A stretch of DNA of 64,000 nt from Candidatus Acidiflorens stordalenmirensis. Its GTDB lineage: Bacteria; Acidobacteriota; Terriglobia; Terriglobales; Acidobacteriaceae. The notes beneath the pieces are model-generated. The model saw only the letters and a list, made by a program, of their open reading frames with translations. It did not search any database and was not told where the DNA came from. Of the stretch, positions 56,801 to 64,000 are shown in pieces. Both the position numbers and the translations under genes were made by a program. How positions within the stretch are numbered: position 1 is the first letter of the stretch; every line of letters starts with the position of its first letter. The stretch covers positions 1 to 64,000 of the forward strand of contig PLIC01000110.1 of NCBI GenBank assembly GCA_003139995.1, written 5' to 3'.

Positions 56801-59696
56801 ACGCCAAACCCGCATCAACACTGCTCGCAACGGCATGGCTGCCGTTCTCGAAGAAATGGGAGGCACGGTCAAGACCTACTTCACACCGGAGGAGCGGGTG
56901 GCTTTCGCCAGCTTTGCCGAATCAAAGCGCAACGGCATGAATGCTGCCGACCTCGAAAAATTTGCGATTCCTCTGGCCGAACGCGCCGCGCTCTCCGACC
57001 AGGAATCTCGCTGGCGCTTCGAGTTGCTGATGCAGCAGGCAGGGCTGCCGAATTACTACGCCAACGCTCAGCCCTTCATCGAACTGCAGCGGCGGCGCAG
57101 CCGCTTCGCCGAACTCGGTCCGCAGATGGAGCAATTCGCAAAAGGAGTGCCAGCGACTCTGCGGACCACCCCCTTGCTCGCCGCCGCCGATGCCTATCGT
57201 TCCGCTGGCGACGAACAGAACGAACTGCGCGTGCTCTCCAGCATTTCCGCTTATCATCTGGATAACGCCCGGCAGCAGCGCCTCTTCCAATTGCTCCTGG
57301 CGCGCCAACCGCAGGAACTCGTCGGGATTGCTTCGACCTGGAATCGTCCGGAGGGCGAGAAAGCCGCCGATTTTGTTGTTGCCAGCGGGGACGCCGGCTT
57401 GTCGCACGCCGTCGTCCAAGCTCGCGGGCAACTTCGCCCGGCAGTCTGGACCAAGTCCTATAACGCGCTGGTTGGACTTTATTTTGCCGAGTCTACCGCT
57501 GACGTAAACAACGCTTTTCTCGGCGCCCTCGGCAACAACACCATCGCAGAGCGGCTCGCCACGCATGTCGATCGCGCGCAGCAACTCGCCGGCAATACAT
57601 GGTTCTACTACGGCTCGTGTTACGGCGAATACCTGGGTACAGCCAAACTAGGTAATCCAGAGGACTTCCTGCCTGCAATTCTCGAGCAGAGCCCGGCCAC
57701 GCCTTCCGGATACCTGACATTGGCCGACTACTACGCCGGAGCCGGTGACACGCAACGAGCGATTGCCGATTACAACCACACTCTTGAACTTTCGCCCAAC
57801 CGAGCCGAGGTCTACGACAGTCTTGCCGTCGCCTATTACAAGCAAGGCGATCGCGCCGCCGCTCTGGCCCAGTGGAAACAGGCCTTCGCCGTGCTCTCCA
57901 AGCAACTCGACAGCGCCCATGTTCCAGAAAGTTTCTGGACTGACTTCGGGCGCACCTGCGATCAACTCCGCACTCGGCGCCTCTACGCTGAACTCAAGCC
58001 CGACGCCGACGCCATCATCCGCAACTACCTCCGCCGGAACGGCAATTGGCGCTCGAACGCTCTGCTGCAACCCGTGTACGCGGCCGTCGGCGACCCTGCA
58101 TCCGCGACCGCATGGCTTTTGGATATTTCCTCGGCGGCGCCGGACGCGACACTGATCCTTTCCGATGTCGCCGACGCTTCCTGGATCCCGCTTGCCGAGC
58201 GCGCGCCGATCTATCAGCGCATTCTTGAGTTGAAGCAGGATGCCCTTGGCAAGCTCGCTGGACTCGAACGCGACAACGCCCAGCAAGAGATCGACTCCTG
58301 GCAAGTGCGTTGGATCACGCACCTCGTCCATACAAAAAAGTACGCGCAAGCCGCCGATGCCATAGCTCGTTTGCCGAAAGAGACTCGCGATGCAAGGGCA
58401 GCGGCTCTCGTTCCGCTCGACCTACGGGTGGCCGCGCAACTGGGAACGCTGGACCAGAAAATCGCCGGGTATCGCGACCAACCCCAAACAGTTCCGGTTT
58501 CGGCCATCCTCCGCGCCGCCGCTCGCCAGCTCTTCGAGAACGGTGACAAGCAGTCCGCGCGCAAGATCCTCGAATTCGTTTTTGCTCGCGAAATCGATGA
58601 ACATCAGCTCGGCACCGCCAACTTTCTTGGTCTCGCCGAGATCCGCGTCGCCTCGGGAGATACTCCCGGCGCCCTCGATCTACTTCGCCGCCTGGTGGTA
58701 GTCGTCGGGAATCCTTTCGAGAATCTCGATCCCGCGGCCGCGCTGTTGGAGAAATCCGGTCACAACGCGGAAGCCATCGAGTTTCTCGATCAGCTCGTCA
58801 AATCGGCGCCGTGGGATGCTTCCTACCGTTTGCGCCTGGCCAAGGCTAGAATCGCCGCTGGTCAGGATATCGCAGCGTCCGAGGCCGTCCTTTCGTCGAT
58901 CGCCTCGGGATCGAACGCTACTTACGATCTCCGGATCAAGGCGGCACTTGCGCTCGCCGGACGGCCCCACTCCGATCTTGGGAGTGGCGAACTGAACCTG
59001 CTTGCCAGAAATCCCGCCGCCATCTCCGCAACTGCGGCAGACAACTTCTACTTCTACGAAGCTCGCATCCGGGCGGCACAGAATACGGCGGATTTGCAGA
59101 CGAAGATCCAATTGCTCAGTCATTGCGTCATCGACTTTCCGCGCCGCGACGAAGCTCGCGTCCCGCTGTTCATGGCCTCGGCGAGCATGCGGTCCGACGA
59201 ATTTGCCCTCGCCGTTCTCGAACCGCTGCTCCAGACGCAATTCCTCGGACGATATGTTTCCAGAGCCGGAACGGAAGCCGAAGCCGAAGACGAACAGATC
59301 GTCAGTTCCGATGTCGGCGAAGAAGACAACGGCACAGAGCCAAATTTCACGGCCAACGCGGCCTCGGCGCTTTCTCGCGATCAGCAAGTGCAAGTGGCCG
59401 AGAGCATTGGCGACACGATGACGCGCCTCAATCGGCTCGCGGATGCTGCCTCCTATTTCGAAATCGCGCGCCGTGCCGAGAGTTCGCCCGCGGCTCGCAA
59501 GCAACTCGCCCACAAGATCGCAGCCGCCAGGGCCGAATTGCGTATCCAGCGTCAAAATGCAGCCCGCCAGCCGCTTCTGCACGAAGCTCTGGAGCAGGAT
59601 CGTGTTGTTCGCCCACGGCTCGTGGCTCGCGCCGCACCAGCACCGAAAACCGCGGCCGTCAAAGCAGGTCTGGAGCAAGGAGGCATGAAGCAATGA
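53826..59696 (+). CDS. Giant TPR-repeat protein; frame open from 53826, first ATG 54108
   Basis: 1862 aa from 54108 with numerous TPR-like helices; frame continues 5' as NYTPNYVPNYAGGAANADENGVENGEGGEDQDTGTSPQ...EYARVLERYLARLVQ without an ATG. Confidence 0.8.
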   Translation, partial: NGPAVTRSPSGRNYTPNYVPNYAGGAANADENGVENGEGGEDQDTGTSPQNAARRRPVSQAFQVGSTASPSRQAGARSPEYARVLERYLARLVQMKQIPQALGVLRREIDRNPDDPGLYERLAVFLDQNQLGTEQEEVYRRAMARFADRSWYDKLARFYLRHKRNADFEQLTREAVKTFNGSDVERYFNNVYGGGPVLYLRLNQYAHQRFPHNPVFVHNLLFAYRMRATWDPVAWEALLREHWFEEPALRNEFFEYLSRTGKLESELSVLRQNALDAASWESNPAASNFIACADLWQSHFEESAPVLKSLAAQYPAEPEIARTASSVYRSLAYFDHADTAVAVRIEDNLLQANPRDTEIMARIGDIYADRELFAQAAPYWERIPQVAPGEAGGYVEAATIYWDYYDFDNALRVLNQGRDRLRDPNLYSYEAGAIYENKRDYAHAIEEYVRGSVSGPPNSPAELRLLALARRPKFRDLVDQATARIATLPNPSSPNPSLPNESVPAVFLRVKVLEAQNRRPEMEALLDSIATSATSIEQAQNIENLAQQKSLETVRQHALEKQAALTTDPVTRLQLRYAAIQLYEGRKDFTSAEKNVAALYRENPKILGVVRSTVDFYWRTKNYPQAISVLLQAAKDAYPELSQQFTYEAARKSTDARQYHQARDLLTQLLKDSPYNAEYLAAMADAYAQAGDDHGLQQFYADKIALFRNAPVPTDARKSQIAALRRGLIPALTRMKDYTGAVDQYIELINNFPEDDVLATEAALYALRYQRQQQLVDFYVKTVIQSPRDYRWSTVLARIQTNLENYPAAIDVYAKAIAIRPDRVDLYTARAGLEERLMRFDDAASDYERIYQLAYKDPQWMEKVAAVRARQGNEKEVVAALQAALIDGRPENAANYFEVASRLESWGMLTEARTFAERGIKTAGPDLLAAVENHAGAKTYVRIMSRLRQHEQACVIMQNALADASSNLPVLKEQVEKQGIAAVTDAQWRERVRQTRINTARNGMAAVLEEMGGTVKTYFTPEERVAFASFAESKRNGMNAADLEKFAIPLAERAALSDQESRWRFELLMQQAGLPNYYANAQPFIELQRRRSRFAELGPQMEQFAKGVPATLRTTPLLAAADAYRSAGDEQNELRVLSSISAYHLDNARQQRLFQLLLARQPQELVGIASTWNRPEGEKAADFVVASGDAGLSHAVVQARGQLRPAVWTKSYNALVGLYFAESTADVNNAFLGALGNNTIAERLATHVDRAQQLAGNTWFYYGSCYGEYLGTAKLGNPEDFLPAILEQSPATPSGYLTLADYYAGAGDTQRAIADYNHTLELSPNRAEVYDSLAVAYYKQGDRAAALAQWKQAFAVLSKQLDSAHVPESFWTDFGRTCDQLRTRRLYAELKPDADAIIRNYLRRNGNWRSNALLQPVYAAVGDPASATAWLLDISSAAPDATLILSDVADASWIPLAERAPIYQRILELKQDALGKLAGLERDNAQQEIDSWQVRWITHLVHTKKYAQAADAIARLPKETRDARAAALVPLDLRVAAQLGTLDQKIAGYRDQPQTVPVSAILRAAARQLFENGDKQSARKILEFVFAREIDEHQLGTANFLGLAEIRVASGDTPGALDLLRRLVVVVGNPFENLDPAAALLEKSGHNAEAIEFLDQLVKSAPWDASYRLRLAKARIAAGQDIAASEAVLSSIASGSNATYDLRIKAALALAGRPHSDLGSGELNLLARNPAAISATAADNFYFYEARIRAAQNTADLQTKIQLLSHCVIDFPRRDEARVPLFMASASMRSDEFALAVLEPLLQTQFLGRYVSRAGTEAEAEDEQIVSSDVGEEDNGTEPNFTANAASALSRDQQVQVAESIGDTMTRLNRLADAASYFEIARRAESSPAARKQLAHKIAAARAELRIQRQNAARQPLLHEALEQDRVVRPRLVARAAPAPKTAAVKAGLEQGGMKQ

Positions 59697-61408
59697 AACG
59701 CGTCGTTATCTTCTTCGCGATCGCTCTGGTGTGTGCGGCAGTCGGCCGTGCGGCTTACCAGGCCGCTGTCTCACCAGAGCCGCCGCTTTCTAAGTACGTT
59801 CCCGCCGGCTCGCTTCTCTATTTGGAGGCGCAGGACTTCTCCTCGTTGCTCGCGGACTGGAATTCCTCCGCGCAGAAACAGCAATGGATCGCAACCAGCA
59901 ATTATGAGGTCTTCTCCCGGTCGCGCCTGTTTCTTCGCCTCAAGGGAGCGAGCGATCAATTCGCCGCTGCTGCCGGAGTTCCCCCAAACATGAATTTCCT
60001 TTCGCAGGTTGCCGGAACCCGCAGCGCTCTGGCTCTGTATGACATCGGAAACCTGGAGTTCCTCTACGTGACCTACCTGCCGTCGGCGAAGTCCATGCAG
60101 ACGACCCTCTGGCAAACGCGAGCGAAGTTCGAGCCGCGCAGTGCTGGCGGAGTAAGCTTTTACGTTCGCCGCGATCCGGAATCGCAGAAGGAAGTCGCTT
60201 TCGCAGTTTCCGGCGACTACCTGTTGCTGGCGACGCGGGAAGATCTTCTGGCGGGTGCTCTGCAATTGATGTCGGGAAGCCAAGACCGCACGAAAGATCG
60301 CACCATCGAATCCGAGCCGTGGTGGTCGCAATCGGTCGCTTCCGCCGGACCGGCGGGCGATCTCCGCATGGTGATGGACCTCGAGAAGATTGTTCCAAGC
60401 CCGTACTTCCGCACCTACTGGGCCCAGCAGAACATTACGGACATGAAGCAGTACTCCGCTGCGGTTTCCGATTTGTTCCGTTCCAGCAAGCAGTACCGCG
60501 AGGAGCGCGTCCTGATTCGAAAGACTCAGCCGCCCCCGATAATTGCCGGAGGATTGGAGGCGGCCGCCGACTTGGTTCGCCTGATTCCAGAAAGCGCGGG
60601 CATCTACGAAACCAAAGCGTATCCTTCCGCCGACTCTTGCTTTGACCTAATTGAAACGAAGCTCCTGGCGCCGCATCTCGGCCCCGCGCCTCCTTCTGAA
60701 ATTGCTCCCCAGGTGCAACTGACCTCGGGAGAAACTGGGACCGGCTCCGATCTTGAGACTCGCATCGATCGGCCCGCCGTCGAGCGCCCCGTCACGCCGC
60801 AGAGCACATCGGCTCTGAAAGAGCTGTTCGACAAAACTCAGATCCTCGCGTCGCTCCAGGTGCAATCGACCGGGCGCGACCAGTCTGGAGTCTTCATACG
60901 AATGCACTCCGCCATTGTTCTGGCTGCGGCCTCCGACTGGGATGAGGCCGCCGTTCAGTCCGCATTGACCGGCTTCGTCCGCCCCGGTCTCACCGCCAGC
61001 GAGCATGGAGTTGCTTGGCAGCAGAAGTCCGGCTACTCGGAACTCGATGGCTTGTGGCCGCTCACGGCTTCCGTCCGGGGAAAGTATCTGCTGGTGGCCG
61101 ATGATCCTGCCTTGATCGAGGCTATGCTGGCGAACTTCAACCACAAGCCGGATGTCAAAGCTGCTGTCTTCGTCGCCGGCTTCAATCACGAACGCGAGCG
61201 GGCGAATTTCGCCCGCTTCTCCGGCGTGGTCGACCGGCCCAGCCTGGCGCAATCCAATATGCCCGGCATGGACCGGCAACCGCAATTCTTTTCCGAGAAC
61301 ATGGCCAGCCTCAGCTCAACACTTTCCGGCATTTCCGCGGAGAGAATCATGGTGCGCGTCGACGAAGATAAAGTCCTGCAAACGGTTACCTACGAATGGT
61401 CCAGATAA
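59693..61408 (+). CDS. Secreted/anchored DUF3352-like protein
   Basis: ATGA overlap with TPR stop; MKRVVIFFAIALVCAAVGRAAYQ...YVPAGSLLYLEAQDFSSLLADWN...LDGLWPLTASVRGKYLLVADDPALIEAML. Confidence 0.7.
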   Translation: MKRVVIFFAIALVCAAVGRAAYQAAVSPEPPLSKYVPAGSLLYLEAQDFSSLLADWNSSAQKQQWIATSNYEVFSRSRLFLRLKGASDQFAAAAGVPPNMNFLSQVAGTRSALALYDIGNLEFLYVTYLPSAKSMQTTLWQTRAKFEPRSAGGVSFYVRRDPESQKEVAFAVSGDYLLLATREDLLAGALQLMSGSQDRTKDRTIESEPWWSQSVASAGPAGDLRMVMDLEKIVPSPYFRTYWAQQNITDMKQYSAAVSDLFRSSKQYREERVLIRKTQPPPIIAGGLEAAADLVRLIPESAGIYETKAYPSADSCFDLIETKLLAPHLGPAPPSEIAPQVQLTSGETGTGSDLETRIDRPAVERPVTPQSTSALKELFDKTQILASLQVQSTGRDQSGVFIRMHSAIVLAAASDWDEAAVQSALTGFVRPGLTASEHGVAWQQKSGYSELDGLWPLTASVRGKYLLVADDPALIEAMLANFNHKPDVKAAVFVAGFNHERERANFARFSGVVDRPSLAQSNMPGMDRQPQFFSENMASLSSTLSGISAERIMVRVDEDKVLQTVTYEWSR

Positions 61409-62307
61409 GAATCGTCGCGCTGCTGCTGATCGCGGGCCTGTGCGCGTTGTCTCCTTCCGGCGGGCACGCGCAGAGTTCCGGCAGAAGTCGCGCGGATGGC
61501 CGCGCAGACGATCCCACGACTTCGCTGTTTGCTCAATCGGCCAGCCAGTCGCTGAATCGCGATTTTCCGGGTGACGACATTTCGTTTCTTCTGCTTGATG
61601 CCTGCACCGGCGCGGTACTTGCCTCGCGCTGGGAGCATCCCGCGACGCCGATTCCTCTTGGCTCACTTGTCAAGCCTTTCACCGCGCTGGCCTACGGTGA
61701 GCTGCACGAATTCAAATACCCGGGGCACATTTGCCGTGGGACGAGCACTGGCTGCTGGCGTCCTCGCGGACACGGCGCCGTCGATCTGACTTCCGCCATC
61801 GCATACTCCTGTAACTCCTATTTCCGCATGCTCACGGCCAATATGAGCGCAGCGGAAGTCGCTCCGGCCGCAGCCCGCTTCGGTCTGCAGCCTCCCGCTC
61901 CCGGAATCTCCGGGCGCGCTCTCGCCGGTCTCGGCAGTCAAGGTCCCGACGATCATGGTCTCGGCGATCAATGGTTGATCTCGCCGCTGAGTATGGCGCG
62001 TGCTTACCTGGAACTGATTCGTCGTCGCGATCAACCTGGGGTGGCGCTGATACTTAGCGGAATGGCGCAGTCCGCGCGGCAGGGAACTGGCGCTGAGGTC
62101 GGTCGCGCTCTCCCACATTCCGATGCCCTCGCCAAAACGGGCACCGCGCCGTGCACTCACGCGAGACACGCTCCCGGCGACGGCTTCACCATCGTGTTGG
62201 CGCCGGTCGAGCAACCGCAGATTCTGCTCATGGTTCGCGTTCACGGTGTCCCGGGAGCGCAAGCCGCCAGAACCGCCGGACAAATGTTGCGCCGCATCGA
62301 GCCATGA
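61396..62307 (+). CDS. Penicillin-binding protein transpeptidase-domain protein
   Basis: Ordered PBP motifs: SLVK (SxxK), SCN (SxN), KTGT (KTG); signal peptide. Confidence 0.82.
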   Translation: MVQIRIVALLLIAGLCALSPSGGHAQSSGRSRADGRADDPTTSLFAQSASQSLNRDFPGDDISFLLLDACTGAVLASRWEHPATPIPLGSLVKPFTALAYGELHEFKYPGHICRGTSTGCWRPRGHGAVDLTSAIAYSCNSYFRMLTANMSAAEVAPAAARFGLQPPAPGISGRALAGLGSQGPDDHGLGDQWLISPLSMARAYLELIRRRDQPGVALILSGMAQSARQGTGAEVGRALPHSDALAKTGTAPCTHARHAPGDGFTIVLAPVEQPQILLMVRVHGVPGAQAARTAGQMLRRIEP

Positions 62308-63431
62308 GCTGTCGCGTGCGAATGAGAATGCAGATGAAAGCGCGAACGAGAGTGCGAATGAAAGCGCGAATCAAAGTCGCGATCGGGTTCGGCGCACTGA
62401 TGTTGGCGAGTCCGCTCGCGCTCGCAGAGGACGTTCGCATCGGCGTGCTTGGCCTCTTCCACCCTCGCCAATTCACCGTCAGTGCGGCGGACGGCACCGC
62501 GATCATCGTACACGCTGGACAAGAAACGTTCGTGCTGGAAAGAAGCTCTGGCGCACACGTCGCCGAAATCCGCGCCCTTGGAAGCATGATGGTTGTTCGA
62601 GTGGGAACTCACGTTGTGCATACTCCCAAACTCACCGCCACCGGTAGGGCGAGCGGCCCGGCAGATTTTGTCCTGGCCGTTCCCGGAAAGATCGCGCGCC
62701 ACTACCGGGGAACACTCGAACTGAAGCCGGTTTCCGGCGCTCTTGTTGCGGTTGTCGGTATGGATCTCGAAACAGCAGTCGCCTCCGTAGTGGCGGCGGA
62801 AAGTTTATCGGGTGCGCCTCCTGAGGCACTGAAAGCGCAGGCTGTCGCCGCGCGTTCCTACTTCGTCGCTGGCAAAGGCCGCCATTCCGGATTCGATTTC
62901 TGCGATACCACGCGCTGTCAGTTTCTGCGCGAGCCGCCTGGGCGCGGCAGCGCCGCCGAAGCCGCGTCCGCCACTCGCGGCTTGGTAATGGTCTACCAGT
63001 CTCAACCCTTCGCCGCGATGTACACCCGCAGTTGCAGCGGTCGAACTCGCACACCCGTCGAACTCGGCCTCTCTCCGGGTAACTATCCTTACTATTCTGT
63101 CGATTGCAAGTATTGCCGCGAGCACCCATCGCATTGGCAGAGCCGAATCTCCGCGTGCGACGCCTCCACCGTGCGCAGTTCCGATGAAGCGGCGCGTTTG
63201 AAAATGGACCGCCGTCTAGGCTGGCGTACCGTTCCCAGCAACAGCTTCGCCAAGCGAAGCGAAGGCGATCGGGTTATTCTTGAAGGTACTGGCGAGGGAC
63301 ACGGCATCGGGCTCTGCCAGTCGGGAGCCAGGGCCATGGCGGAAGAAGGTGCAAGTTTCCAGCAAATTCTCAGCCACTACTACCCAAATGCAACCGTCGT
63401 CAGCCTCGAACGCGCCGCCTCTTCTCGCTAG
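62304..63431 (+). CDS. SpoIID/LytB-domain protein
   Basis: ATGA overlap with PBP stop; VVGMDLETAVASVVAAESLSGAPPEALKAQAVAARSYFVAGKGRH...CDTTRCQFL...GEGHGIGLCQSGARAMAEEGASFQQILSHYYPNATV. Confidence 0.92.
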   Translation: MSCRVRMRMQMKARTRVRMKARIKVAIGFGALMLASPLALAEDVRIGVLGLFHPRQFTVSAADGTAIIVHAGQETFVLERSSGAHVAEIRALGSMMVVRVGTHVVHTPKLTATGRASGPADFVLAVPGKIARHYRGTLELKPVSGALVAVVGMDLETAVASVVAAESLSGAPPEALKAQAVAARSYFVAGKGRHSGFDFCDTTRCQFLREPPGRGSAAEAASATRGLVMVYQSQPFAAMYTRSCSGRTRTPVELGLSPGNYPYYSVDCKYCREHPSHWQSRISACDASTVRSSDEAARLKMDRRLGWRTVPSNSFAKRSEGDRVILEGTGEGHGIGLCQSGARAMAEEGASFQQILSHYYPNATVVSLERAASSR

Positions 63432-63613
63432 TTCCTTCATGAACGATCGATCGCGCTCGTTCGCTGGTTCGCGCGCAACACGCAACGGTTTGATACGAGT
63501 CAGACTTCTTGATAACGTTTTGTGTGTGCTGTACAACACGAGTGCGATCGAGGTTAAGCGGTTGTGCACGCGCGTAAGTGGTCCCAGCGAACCAGCGCTT
63601 GCGGCAAATCTTC

Positions 63614-64000
63614 ATGCATAACACGAATCTAGCGGTCGAAAATCACGCCCATGATCTGGGGCAAAGATTCATCCAGCTATTTGGAGGATCTCCGCGCATT
63701 TACCAGGCGCCGGGACGGGTCAATTTGATCGGTGAACACACCGATTACAACGATGGGTTCGTCATGCCCGCGGCGATCGGTTTCTGTACCCGGGTTTCCA
63801 TTGCGCCACGCCATGACCGGAAACTCGTGATTCATTCCGAAAATTACTCCGAGCAGGTCGAGTTCGATCTCGATCGTTTGCCAGCCGCGCGCGCCCGGCA
63901 CTGGAGCGATTATGTTATTGGTGTTGTACAGATGCTGGTGCGGTCCGGTAAGAATCTGGGCGGGGCCAACCTGTTGGTGGACGGGAATGTGCCACTGGGT
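63614..64000 (+). CDS. galK: Galactokinase, 5' part (runs off window)
   Basis: IYQAPGRVNLIGEHTDYNDGFVMPAAIGF. Confidence 0.92.
   Translation, partial: MHNTNLAVENHAHDLGQRFIQLFGGSPRIYQAPGRVNLIGEHTDYNDGFVMPAAIGFCTRVSIAPRHDRKLVIHSENYSEQVEFDLDRLPAARARHWSDYVIGVVQMLVRSGKNLGGANLLVDGNVPLG

Noticed and set aside
59123-59692. 5' half of the 761-aa ORF overlapping the TPR gene
   Set aside because: Arg/Ser-rich out-of-frame reading of the TPR gene; the real gene starts at ATG 59693 with a signal peptide.

Overview
The window is a high-GC bacterial chromosomal segment. Gene content and protein style (Ig-like 'GLYTAP' giants, CarboxypepD_reg-type TonB receptor, HpnI-like enzymes, membrane-anchored 'FLRFVVEQTLAG' regulator) suggest an Acidobacteriota-like organism; this is inference from family knowledge, with no search run. 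Main blocks: (1) 0.6-15 kb, a putative secreted/surface-protein locus: two giant paralogues with eight Ig-like repeats each, a SurA_N-like/DsbA fusion, two proteins sharing an unfamiliar 8-cysteine C-terminal domain (ECCGC ... SGHGICxCGTGD), an STN-like protein, and LuxR and PilZ proteins. (2) 15-18.4 kb, a bilobal retropepsin-like protein, decayed MacB-permease and N6-methylase fragments, and a small Gln/Ser repeat protein. (3) 18.5-31 kb, a TonB receptor, tandem HpnI-like glycosyltransferases (first copy truncated), sulfotransferase, ArnT-like GT39, asparagine synthase, a paired small DMT/SMR transporter with a translationally coupled micro-ORF, and a MacB-like permease. (4) 31-46.9 kb, mostly housekeeping genes (ispA, xseB, methyltransferase/MTHFR, fur, fabH, purQ) plus a penicillin acylase that carries a repeat-derived insertion just upstream of its predicted autocleavage Ser. 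(5) 47-53.5 kb, a frameshifted IS4 transposase, a coding-poor scar and a frameshifted GH2 exo-glucosaminidase-like gene. (6) 53.8-63.4 kb, an overlapping four-gene operon: giant TPR protein, DUF3352-like protein, PBP transpeptidase, SpoIID/LytB protein; then the start of galK. The best candidates for under-described systems are the 8-Cys/SurA-DsbA/Ig-giant locus and the TPR-DUF3352-PBP-SpoIID operon.
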